Assembly: GCA_051004815.1 (NCBI GenBank)
Contig: JBPCJY010000041.1
Coordinates: 1-64,000 of the forward strand
Direction of reading: 5' to 3'
Origin: JBBQXY01 sp051004815
GTDB taxonomy: Bacteria > Chloroflexota > Ktedonobacteria > Ktedonobacterales > Ktedonobacteraceae
DNA: 64,000 bases
Shown here: positions 25,873 through 33,713 of the stretch, piece by piece
Position numbering within the stretch: the stretch's first letter is position 1
Layout: each line of letters starts with the position of its first letter
Notes under the pieces: model-generated
Told to the model about the DNA's origin: nothing
The model's input: the letters and a program-made list of their open reading frames with translations, nothing else
The model's database searches: none
Made by a program: the position numbers and the translations under genes

Positions 25873-27366
25873 TTAGTGGGGACAGGGGTTGGAGCGAAGG
25901 CCACCACTGGCGTTGCCGAAGAACCAGGAAAGCTCTGGCGTACCGTACTGTGCCGTGCGACCGAAGTCGTTGATGGTTTTGCCGCGAATATCATTCCCAA
26001 ACGTGATGGTGCAGTTTGGTGACTGCCCCGTCTGAGCGTAGAACGGATAGAAGTTTGCTCCGGGAGGGGGTACTATGCAACCAGCACCGCTTGGTGTGCA
26101 GGTACTCTCGGAAGCCAGCAAATCCGTTTCAAACTGCATCGAGGGGTACGTACTGGAATAGTTACTCGAGCCACTGGTTGCGCTCATTGGGCCGGAGGTG
26201 AGCTGAACCGGGGTGGGAGTATTATTCGTGCCATCTGGCCAATCAGGTATGTAAGATGTGCCATCAAAATCGACATCGCTCCCAATGCAGCCAGCAACCG
26301 TTGGGCCAGGGAAGCAAGGAGCATCATCGGTATCGCCATCACCGTTGGCACCGGGCTGGAAGTGGCCTGTCTCCGAGGCAAAACCAAGAGTGGCCTGGAG
26401 GGCAGCCCAGGGAACGAAGTTGCCGAACTTGGCCGTCGAGTACTCGGGATGGAAGCTGAAAGGAACAGGGGAGCAGTCCGCAGCATGTAGGCTTTGGAAG
26501 CCATTGGCTGCACTGGCGACCATGAAGCCCGACTTGCCCGTCGTCAAGTCATCAATGCGATTAATCAGACCTTTAGACGTGTCATGGATCGTGACTCTCA
26601 GCTTATCGCCCTGGTTCATGAGCAAAGTCTCGCCATTGGGTGTAAAGGAGGCGTTCGTTGCACTGACAGGTCCAGCAGGGCCAGTGGGAACTCCGTTCAT
26701 CTGGATGAAGGCGAAATTCGTTGGCTCGGTACAGTTGGGATTGCAGAAGGTGAAACCAAAGGTACACTCAGCACTGTTGATATGCAATGAAGCGCACCAA
26801 TGGGTCGTATCGCAGCTAATCTGCGTGATGAATGGTGAGAAACCAGGGGGATAGAACTGCATTTCCAGGAAAGCCGATCCTGCATCGGTGGCACTGTTCG
26901 TACCAGTATTCTTGTCACTATTAGGAGTACAAGGATTCAGCGGATAGGAATTGGGATCGCAGAGGGCCATGTTGAACCAGAAAGCGATCTGGTTCTCGAA
27001 GGTCTGGGTAGCTGGTAACGCGTGCTCTTTGGGTAGTGTCAGCGTCCACTGGACGTTGTTGCCCGATCCTGGCTTGTTGGAGACGAACTGCATACTTGGC
27101 TCGTCATGACCAACGTATTTGCCGTTGTCTTCGCCGCGCTCACCATTCAACCCGCGAAGGTCCGTACAGATATCGTATGATCGCAACGGTTTCTGAATGT
27201 TGCTATCGCCATTACAGTCTAGATTGCCTCGTGCGGCAACATTCGCTGTCGCGGCGTATGCAGCCCTAGGGGTAATCGTGCTCAATGCTGCCGGTATAGC
27301 AACGCTGGCCACGATAACCACGCCAATCAATGCCAGGGATAGTCTTGATCTGAGGAAGCCTTGCAT
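25873..27366 (-). CDS. Secreted cysteine-rich protein of unknown function
   Basis: A 497-residue exported protein. A Sec signal peptide (hydrophobic core SLALIGVVIVASVAIPAAL, cleavage after AYA near residue 40) leads into a long domain rich in Asn, Thr, Pro and Gly with about 16 cysteines, an even number compatible with disulfides. Acidic stretches such as NGDGDTDDAPC resemble calcium-binding loops. I do not recognise a catalytic motif. The second ATG (27366) is chosen because AGGAG lies eight bases upstream; the first (27372) would leave too little room. A strong hairpin follows the gene. Confidence 0.68.
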   Translation of the reverse strand: MQGFLRSRLSLALIGVVIVASVAIPAALSTITPRAAYAATANVAARGNLDCNGDSNIQKPLRSYDICTDLRGLNGERGEDNGKYVGHDEPSMQFVSNKPGSGNNVQWTLTLPKEHALPATQTFENQIAFWFNMALCDPNSYPLNPCTPNSDKNTGTNSATDAGSAFLEMQFYPPGFSPFITQISCDTTHWCASLHINSAECTFGFTFCNPNCTEPTNFAFIQMNGVPTGPAGPVSATNASFTPNGETLLMNQGDKLRVTIHDTSKGLINRIDDLTTGKSGFMVASAANGFQSLHAADCSPVPFSFHPEYSTAKFGNFVPWAALQATLGFASETGHFQPGANGDGDTDDAPCFPGPTVAGCIGSDVDFDGTSYIPDWPDGTNNTPTPVQLTSGPMSATSGSSNYSSTYPSMQFETDLLASESTCTPSGAGCIVPPPGANFYPFYAQTGQSPNCTITFGNDIRGKTINDFGRTAQYGTPELSWFFGNASGGLRSNPCPH

Positions 27367-27782
27367 AAGCATTTCTCCTAAATGAGCAAATAAACAAACG
27401 ACGTGTTTCAGGTGCCATTAGAGATAGGTTACGCGGGACAAGAAGAGGTATGCGGCATATGTCCCCCCGCAATATCTTACCATATTATTTGTCTAAATGG
27501 AAGGCGTTAGAGCAGCATTACAGAACTATTTAGTCCTTTTTCAACAACTGAAAAGAAACTACTCTTCCCAGCGATGAAGCAACCATGAATACAGTATGGG
27601 ATATATCTAAAGTTACTCATGTATTGGCATAGAAACACCGATTAGTTGTAAACTATCAGTGAGGGAAAACTGTGAGGTTCATCCCTCCTGCTGAGTACTT
27701 GTAAGGAAACATATTTGCAAAGACTCACGCTACCTGGCTCCCTTGAAAGGGTAGTCAAACGACAAAAAGAAAGGACATTTCT
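27367..27782. other. Divergent intergenic region, no gene seen
   Basis: A 416-base AT-rich gap between the divergent secreted-protein and GlcG-like genes. It must hold both promoters, but I cannot pick convincing -35/-10 pairs. Only the ribosome sites (AGGAG near 27377 on the minus strand, AAAGGA near 27770 on the plus strand) are clear. Confidence 0.4.
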
Positions 27783-28205
27783 ATGGCAGAAAACACCTTC
27801 CAAAAATCCAGTATCACTATCGAAGCGGCAGAACGTCTCATTAAAGCTGCCGAAACGAAGGCTCAAGAGATGGGGAAGCCAATGAGTATTGCGGTTTGTG
27901 ATGAGGATGGCACGCTCAAGGCTTTTCGCAGAATGGATGGAGCACCGCTTTTGAGTGTGCAAATCGCACAAGACAAAGCCTATACCGCCATTAGTTTTGG
28001 GGGTATGGCAACGCATGAATGGTACGAATTCATCAAGAACGATCCGCCATTACTGCATGGCATCGTGAAAACAGAGCGTTTAATCGTCTTTGGCGGTGGC
28101 TATGCTGTCAAGTCCGACGCGGGGATAATCGGTGGAATTGGGGTCAGCGGAGGTCACTATACAGATGATATGCAAGTAGCTCTTGCTGGTTTAGAGGCAC
28201 TTTAA
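27783..28205 (+). CDS. GlcG/HbpS-family protein
   Basis: A 140-residue protein of the GlcG/HbpS (DUF336) family: an N-terminal ITIEAAERLIKAAETKAQEMG helix, the SIAVCDEDGTLKAFRRMDGA strand pair, and the C-terminal glycine-rich GIIGGIGVSGGHYTDDMQVA loop. Members bind haem (HbpS of Streptomyces), assist glycolate metabolism, or act in propanediol or corrinoid processes. The role here is not determined by neighbours. A palindromic repeat begins 21 bases after the stop. Confidence 0.87.
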   Translation: MAENTFQKSSITIEAAERLIKAAETKAQEMGKPMSIAVCDEDGTLKAFRRMDGAPLLSVQIAQDKAYTAISFGGMATHEWYEFIKNDPPLLHGIVKTERLIVFGGGYAVKSDAGIIGGIGVSGGHYTDDMQVALAGLEAL

Positions 28206-28225
28206 GATGGGGAAAGGTGGCATTT

Positions 28226-28408
28226 CGTAGGGGCGGGAGTGGGGCTTACACGGGTAGGTTTTTGGCAACCCCCAGTTCCAGAACCTGTCATTCTGAGCGT
28301 AGCGAAGAATCTCCGTGCCACGAGAGATTCTTCGCTACGCTCAGAATGACAAGGGGAGGAACCAGGCGTTGCCAAAAACCTACCCGTGTAAGTACCCCCA
28401 CCCCTACG
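28226..28408. repeat. Nested palindromic repeat sharing the MITE core
   Basis: The outer arms (28226-28269 and 28368-28408) contain a perfect 25-bp inverted repeat (28245-28269 with 28368-28392). An inner perfect 28-bp inverted repeat (28286-28313 with 28324-28351) forms a second hairpin. The inner arm resembles the inner arm of the element at 24392-24534 (shared GTCAT-CTGAG-G-AGCGAAG-ATCT pattern), while the outer arms differ. No clear target duplication is seen. It is non-coding and fills the gap between two converging genes. Confidence 0.7.
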
Positions 28409-28443
28409 GATATCCCTGCGCCCCAAGCTGAGAGGCAGGTTAA

Positions 28444-29319
28444 CTACTGAGGGATACCATAGCGACGTTCCAATGCTTGAATATCAGGTAGGCCGATCTG
28501 ATCGGTAAAGTGCGCGAAGGTGACCGTGTGCTCGGCAAATGCGGTTGGCGTCTGTCCTTGTTTGAGCAATTCTAACAAGTCAAGTAGAGTACGCGTTGCC
28601 GCGAATAGTAGGCTGACCGGAAAGATAACGAGTTTGAAACCAAGAGCGTGTATTTCCTCTAGCGATAACAGTGGCGTCTTGCCGCTTTCTGCCCAATTAT
28701 AGAGTAAAGGTACGTCTGGAAACGCCTGTGCAATGGTGCGCAGTTCCTCGATGGAACGCGGCGCCTCGATGAAAATGACATCCGCGCCTGCCTCGCGGTA
28801 AACCCGTCCTCTTTGAATCGCGTCCGCAAGTCCATTAACGGCATTGGCATCGGTGCGGGCGATAATCACGAAATCGGGGTCTTGCCGGGCATCAACGGCG
28901 GCACGTATCTTCTGCACCATCTCGTCAACGGGAATGACCTGTTTGCCCTCCATGTGACCGCATTTCTTGGGCCAGATCTGGTCCTCGATGTGGACGGCAG
29001 CCACGCCAGCCCGCTCGTATTCACGGATGGTGCGGCGTACATTGATGGGATTGCCATAGCCTGTGTCGGCATCAGCAATGAGCGGTCGATCTCCTACAAC
29101 GGCAGCGAGGGCCGCGGCGCGACTGACCATTTCGCTCATGGTCAGCAAGCCGACATCGGGTTGGCCCAGTGTGCTGGCCGCGGTGCCAAAACCGGTCATG
29201 TACACGGCAGGAAAGCCTGCTTGAGCAATAAGGCGTGCGCTCAAAGCGTCATACGCTCCGGGAGCGACGAGAAGCTCTGGCTGAGCAAGCAGTTCACGCA
29301 GACGGGTAGTAACGGGCAT
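28444..29319 (-). CDS. Isocitrate lyase / PEP mutase family lyase
   Basis: A 291-residue TIM-barrel enzyme. The metal-binding DADTGYGN motif, the R-T-I-R-E-Y-E-R-AG helix, the VHIEDQ strand and an active-site KKCGH loop (Cys-containing, as in methylisocitrate lyases) are clear. The superfamily includes 2-methylisocitrate lyase, oxaloacetate decarboxylase, dimethylmalate lyase and CPEP phosphonomutase; the KKCGH loop favours a C-C lyase. No citrate-synthase or dehydratase partner is adjacent, so the substrate is unassigned. Confidence 0.87.
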   Translation of the reverse strand: MPVTTRLRELLAQPELLVAPGAYDALSARLIAQAGFPAVYMTGFGTAASTLGQPDVGLLTMSEMVSRAAALAAVVGDRPLIADADTGYGNPINVRRTIREYERAGVAAVHIEDQIWPKKCGHMEGKQVIPVDEMVQKIRAAVDARQDPDFVIIARTDANAVNGLADAIQRGRVYREAGADVIFIEAPRSIEELRTIAQAFPDVPLLYNWAESGKTPLLSLEEIHALGFKLVIFPVSLLFAATRTLLDLLELLKQGQTPTAFAEHTVTFAHFTDQIGLPDIQALERRYGIPQ

Positions 29320-29420
29320 AGTCGGGTCCTTTGTCTAACAAAAAAGTGATGCATTGTAGTGTAGCCTTGCTATAAGTGTATGCCATCAAGTTTTTATTGG
29401 CAAGAGGGAAGAAGGCAACC

Positions 29421-29444
29421 AGGGCGACCGCAAGGGATCGCCCT
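29421..29444. repeat. GC-rich dispersed hairpin
   Basis: AGGGCGA (29421-29427) and TCGCCCT (29438-29444) pair around a 10-base loop. The following CTAGGAACC recalls CTAGAACCC in the tandem-hairpin element at 36143-36230, so both may belong to one dispersed family. Confidence 0.4.
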
Positions 29445-29500
29445 AGGAACCATTCATAGGCCCTGCCCATAACATTATACCGAAGGAAGGTGTGATAGGC

Positions 29501-29520
29501 TATAATAGAGTTCAAACTCT
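29501..29520 (+). promoter_or_regulatory. -10 box with palindrome upstream of the PaaK-like gene
   Basis: A perfect TATAAT (29501-29506) is followed at once by AGAGTT-CA-AACTCT (29507-29520), a 6-bp inverted repeat at the expected transcription start. The palindrome may be an operator or a 5' stem. No good -35 is seen 17 bases upstream. Confidence 0.4.
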
Positions 29521-29553
29521 CGCTATTAGTTAGTTCATATTTAGGAAGTTTCT

Positions 29554-30897
29554 ATGACGAAGCGATTTTATTGGAATGAAGACATTGAAACGATGCAGCC
29601 AGCGGAGTTGCGCCGCTTGGAGAATGAAAACCTGCACACGCAGCTTGATTATCTCTGGTCAAATTCCGCGTTCTATCAGGCCAAGTTTGCCGAGGCTGGT
29701 GTGAAGAGAGGGACTATGCGCGATGTGGCCGATCTGCCGCTCCTCCCTTTTACAGAGAAAGACGAATGCCGACGTAGTCAACAGGAGCAACCGCCCTTTG
29801 GCAACTACCTGGCGTGTAGTCAGGAACAGGTGATGCGGGTGCATAAAACCTCCGGTACAACTGGCCTGGCACTCTATGTCGCACTCACACGACGCGACCG
29901 CGACCTCATGAATGAGTGTGCTGCCCGCTCCTACTGGGCTTCGGGACTGCGTCCCAGCGACACGGTGGTTCACTGCCTCAATTACCGCCTCTGGATAGGT
30001 GGGTACTCAGATCACGAGGGGCTGGAAACGACAGGTGCGACCGTCGTGCCTTTCGGCGTAGGTCAGACTGCTCTCCTGTTACAGACGATCCGTGAGCTAC
30101 AGATCAATGCCATCAGTGCCACGCCTTCGTATATGCTGCCCTTGAGTGAAGCCGCCCTGGCTCAGGGATTGAATCCGCGTGACCTGGGCTTACGCAAAGG
30201 CTTCTTTGGGGCCGAGCCGGGGATGAGCGAACCGAGTGTGCGTACACGTATGGAAGAGGTCTGGGGCATGCGTGCCATGGACGCGAATTTTGGGATGGCT
30301 GATATTATTAGCATCATGGGGTCGGAATGCGAACAACGCGCTGGACTGCACTTCCACGCACAAGGAGCGGTGGCCGTCGAGTTGATTGAACCGGAAAGCG
30401 GTGCTCCTCTCGCGTTCACAGAAGGTGCCGTGGGCGAGCTTGTCTATACCCACCTCCTCAAGGAGGCACAGCCGCTGGTGCGCTATCGTGCTCACGATGT
30501 TGTGCGTATCCTGGGAACCGGGCCGTGTGCCTGTGGGCGGACGAGCTTTCGTTTCCGTGTCCTGGGACGCAGCGATGATATGCTCCATGTACGTGGCATC
30601 AATGTTTTTCCGACTGCTGTGGGTAATACGCTGATACATCTCTCAGATAGACTCTCAGGCGAGTTCCAAATTATCGTCGATCATGCGCCGCCACATCAAT
30701 ATCTCAAGGTACGTGTAGAACTGGCACAGAATCTGGCATCTGATCAGATAGGAGATTTGCCACAGCAGATTGTCCATGCACTCCGTGAGCAACTCAACTT
30801 CCGTGCTGAGCCAGAGCTGGTTCCCTACGGTACACTGCCACGCACCGAGCAAAAAGCTCGCCGCGTCATGAAGACCTACGAGCAGACTGGCAGCTAA
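29554..30897 (+). CDS. Phenylacetate-CoA ligase-like enzyme
   Basis: A 447-residue PaaK-family adenylating enzyme: HKTSGTTGLALYVALT nucleotide loop, ATPSYMLPL, GAEPGMSE, FGMADI, and the C-terminal GRSDDMLHVRGINVFP motif. It would activate phenylacetate or another aryl acid to the CoA ester. The downstream enoyl-CoA hydratase (51 bases away, same strand) suggests a short operon for a CoA-linked pathway. No paaABCDE epoxidase genes are present, so full phenylacetate degradation is not shown. Confidence 0.88.
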   Translation: MTKRFYWNEDIETMQPAELRRLENENLHTQLDYLWSNSAFYQAKFAEAGVKRGTMRDVADLPLLPFTEKDECRRSQQEQPPFGNYLACSQEQVMRVHKTSGTTGLALYVALTRRDRDLMNECAARSYWASGLRPSDTVVHCLNYRLWIGGYSDHEGLETTGATVVPFGVGQTALLLQTIRELQINAISATPSYMLPLSEAALAQGLNPRDLGLRKGFFGAEPGMSEPSVRTRMEEVWGMRAMDANFGMADIISIMGSECEQRAGLHFHAQGAVAVELIEPESGAPLAFTEGAVGELVYTHLLKEAQPLVRYRAHDVVRILGTGPCACGRTSFRFRVLGRSDDMLHVRGINVFPTAVGNTLIHLSDRLSGEFQIIVDHAPPHQYLKVRVELAQNLASDQIGDLPQQIVHALREQLNFRAEPELVPYGTLPRTEQKARRVMKTYEQTGS

Positions 30898-30948
30898 AGT
30901 TGCTAGTTCATTTGTTCAGACTTTCCATATTAACTTTAAGGAGTTGCT

Positions 30949-31731
30949 ATGAGCCGTACACCGCTGGTTCTTTCTACCGTTGCCAATAACGTTGCCCATG
31001 TGATGATGAACCGACCTGGTGCGATGAATGCCATGAGCCGGGGGATGATTACCGAACTACGCCAGGCACTGGAGCAAGCGCAAGGCGATGCAAATGTATC
31101 AATCATTGTTCTTTCGGGCGCGGGAGGCAATTTTTGCGCTGGTGATGACCTGAAAGAAAGTGAGCATCAGACTGCCGACGATTTCCTGGCACTGATTATG
31201 GATCTACAACGGATGACGCGCTTGCTGCTGTTGAGCGAGAAGCCAAGTATCGCGGCCATAGATGGCTATGCCGTAGGTGGAGGCTTCGAGTTGGCTCTGG
31301 CCTGCGATTTTCGCGTTGCCAGCACACGCGCACATATGGGATGTGTTGAGGCGAGTGTGGGTATGGTCATTACTGGCGGGACGACTGTGCTACTGCCACA
31401 ACTGGTGGGACAAGGGGTGGCGCGTGAGATCATCCTGATGGCAGATATTTTTGATGCGGAAGTTGCCAGGAAGCTTGGGTTGCTGCACCGCATGGTAGAG
31501 CCGGAACGGCTGGATGCTGAGGTGCAGTCATTGGCTGACAAGATGCTGAGTCGTGCGCCGCTCGCCTTGCGCGAAAGCAAGCGGCTGCTCAATCGCCCGT
31601 TAGAGGCCGAATTGGAGCGTGCCTTCCAGAACGAGCTTGAAGCGATCATGCGTTGCTTTGGTACGGCAGATGCTCACGAGGCTAGCGTTGCCTTCCGCGA
31701 AAAACGTCGGCCCGTCTTTCAGGGAAGGTGA
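30949..31731 (+). CDS. Enoyl-CoA hydratase/isomerase
   Basis: A 260-residue crotonase-fold enzyme. The oxyanion-hole segments are visible as GAGGNFCAGDDLKE (about 60-73) and IDGYAVGGGFELALACD (about 103-119), with the catalytic-region E in CVEASVGM. It hydrates or isomerises a CoA thioester and probably works with the PaaK-like ligase before it. Its 3' end overlaps the converging propeller gene by 13 bases. Confidence 0.9.
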   Translation: MSRTPLVLSTVANNVAHVMMNRPGAMNAMSRGMITELRQALEQAQGDANVSIIVLSGAGGNFCAGDDLKESEHQTADDFLALIMDLQRMTRLLLLSEKPSIAAIDGYAVGGGFELALACDFRVASTRAHMGCVEASVGMVITGGTTVLLPQLVGQGVAREIILMADIFDAEVARKLGLLHRMVEPERLDAEVQSLADKMLSRAPLALRESKRLLNRPLEAELERAFQNELEAIMRCFGTADAHEASVAFREKRRPVFQGR

Positions 31732-33035
31732 GCTATTGTGGGCAGGTGGAAGGCATATAGTTTTCCGTCCCATGAGCCGACATAGACGACCCCATTGGCG
31801 ACGGTGGGGGAGGAGTCGATGATGTCGCCAGCAGTGTAGGTCCACAACGTTGTACCTGCCCTGGCATCGAGTGCATAGAGTTTGTGATCTTGCGAGCCGA
31901 CATAGACAATCCCATTAGCGACTGTTGGAGAGGAGTCGATGACAGCTCCAGTGTGAACGGCCCAGATACGTTTGCCTGTGTTGGCAGCAAAGGCAGTGAG
32001 CGAGTGATCTGTTGAGCCGATATAGACCATGCCATTGGCAACCGCCGGAGACGAGTGAATGAAGCCGCCAGTATGAGTAGCCCATAAGATGCCTCCAGTC
32101 CTGGCATTGAAGGCATAGAGTTGGCTATCCTCTGAGCCAACAAAGACCACGCCATTGGCAATGGCTGGCGAGGAGACACGAATGGCGAGACCGACTGAAG
32201 CGGACCAGAGTGTTTTCCCTGTCCGAGCATCCAGGGCATAGAGGTTGTCATCCTCTGAACCGACATAGATGATCCCATTTATTACTGCTGGCGAGGAAGA
32301 CACGAAGTTTCCGGTAGTATGACTCCAGAGAACCGCACCAGTAAGCGCATTGAAAGCATACAGATTGCCATCATTGGAGCCGACATAGACGACTGCATTG
32401 ACTACCGCCGGTGAGGACCAGATATCACCTCCGGTGGTATAAGTCCATATCGTCGCGCCCGTTCTGGCATTCAAAGCATAAAGCTTGTGGTCATTGGAGC
32501 CGACATAGACGATGCCAGCAGCGATTGCCGCTGAGGAACCAATCGAACTTTTCGCGCTGTGAACCCATAGCATCCTGCCCGTCTTGGCATCTAATGCATA
32601 AAGTTTCTGGTCATAAGACCCGATGTAGACGATCCCATTAGCAACTACCGGTGAGGAGATGATATAGCTGCCAGTAGTAGCCATCCAGTAGGAGACAAGG
32701 CGAGAGACGTTCGCGACATTGAGGATATGCTCAGTGGAATTGAAGTTAGTATGTTGTAGATCGAAGCCAAACATAGCCGCGTTGGAATTGGCAGGAACAG
32801 GCGGATGAGCAGGAGCCGCTTTCCGCTTGAGTGCCTGGGAAGTGAGAAGCGCAACGCTTCCCAGGACAACGATGAGTACCAGTCCAAGTAAGAGTGCTGT
32901 TTTTCCCTTGGAAAGGCCTGGAATGCCAGAGATGCCTAAAAAGACTGAACGCTGCTTGTTAAGTGTTGTATCCACTGCTGGCGGAGGTGACGCGAGGTCT
33001 TTTTCGCCTTCTGGTTTATCTGGAATGTCAGCCAT
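31719..33035 (-). CDS. Membrane-anchored eight-bladed PQQ-like beta-propeller
   Basis: A 438-residue protein: a short cytoplasmic N-terminus, one membrane helix (about 45-67), then eight tandem repeats of about 40 residues, each of the form VYVGSxDxxLYALxAxTGxxLWxxxTG, separated by SSPAVANG. This matches the PQQ/BamB-like propeller (PQQ_2/PQQ_3) family. Most such proteins bind partners or polysaccharide rather than PQQ, and no dehydrogenase active-site residues are evident. The near-identical repeats are also visible as about 120-bp DNA repeats. It faces the enoyl-CoA hydratase gene, with 13 bases of overlap. Confidence 0.88.
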   Translation of the reverse strand: MADIPDKPEGEKDLASPPPAVDTTLNKQRSVFLGISGIPGLSKGKTALLLGLVLIVVLGSVALLTSQALKRKAAPAHPPVPANSNAAMFGFDLQHTNFNSTEHILNVANVSRLVSYWMATTGSYIISSPVVANGIVYIGSYDQKLYALDAKTGRMLWVHSAKSSIGSSAAIAAGIVYVGSNDHKLYALNARTGATIWTYTTGGDIWSSPAVVNAVVYVGSNDGNLYAFNALTGAVLWSHTTGNFVSSSPAVINGIIYVGSEDDNLYALDARTGKTLWSASVGLAIRVSSPAIANGVVFVGSEDSQLYAFNARTGGILWATHTGGFIHSSPAVANGMVYIGSTDHSLTAFAANTGKRIWAVHTGAVIDSSPTVANGIVYVGSQDHKLYALDARAGTTLWTYTAGDIIDSSPTVANGVVYVGSWDGKLYAFHLPTIAHLP

Positions 33036-33120
33036 TATGTTTATTTCCTTTCGCCAGAAATGCTAGTCTGCATGATTAGTATTCGGTTTGTACAATCAGA
33101 TTGTAGCAGATTCCTTAATC

Positions 33121-33530
33121 CATTTGGGATATGCGACACACTTGGGACATTTGCGACATGCGACACATGGGACATGTCTCTCCATCCATACAGGTGATTG
33201 ACGAGGACGGGCCGATAATGAGTTTAATACATGAATGTGGATATCCACCCACCGGGACGGGCCGATCAATCGCGCCCTACTACACTGCCAACTTTCAATT
33301 ATTTGGGACATGCGACACTTGAGACATTTGGGACTTGGGATGGATGTGACGTCTCTTTGTTGATATTGGCTACTGTGAAAAACTTGCGTTGAAGCTTTCG
33401 TCCGTGATGGATGTGACACTTGTGACACCTCTTCGTTGATATAGGTTACTGTGAAAAACTTGCGTTGAAGCTTTCGTTCATGATGGTTGGGACATTTGTG
33501 ACATATTTTTGTTGATGGGAGGGAGCCGAG
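33121..33530. repeat. Degenerate tandem repeats rich in GGGACA/TGTGACA
   Basis: Two sub-regions. At 33135-33174 and 33307-33326, GACA recurs every 7-11 bases (33135, 33146, 33155, 33162, 33171; 33307, 33314, 33323). At 33339-33530, about two and a half tandem units begin with GATGGATGTGAC or similar (33339, 33406, 33482; unit lengths 67 and 76), each containing a near-identical GTGAAAAACTTGCGTTGAAG core in the two complete copies. GGACGGGCCGAT is also repeated at 33205 and 33255. The region is non-coding and its function is unknown. Confidence 0.6.
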
Positions 33531-33713
33531 GAAGGGAACGCTGTTTGTAAAAAGACTAGGGGTAGGTGTGACGAGCTCCAAGACAGAGTCGAGAATACGT
33601 ATGTTCTGATAAGGCATTTAAGGTGTTGCCTTAGGCAGAGTATACCATAATATTAAGGAGCAAGCAAGGGCTGATTGTCGGCTCGCGGGGTTGGCTGGTA
33701 GGCTTTAGGCGTA

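Noticed and set aside
29554..31731. Complete phenylacetate degradation operon
   Set aside because: Only a PaaK-like ligase and a hydratase are present. The PaaABCDE epoxidase and PaaZ ring-opening genes are absent.
33339..33530. CRISPR array
   Set aside because: Only two and a half long units with unequal spacing, no short direct repeats with unique spacers, and no cas genes in the window.
33096..33617. 173-codon frame on the minus strand with CxxC-like pairs in the repeat array
   Set aside because: The cysteine pairs arise from translating the GACA/TGTCGC repeats. There is no ribosome site and no codon pattern like neighbouring genes.
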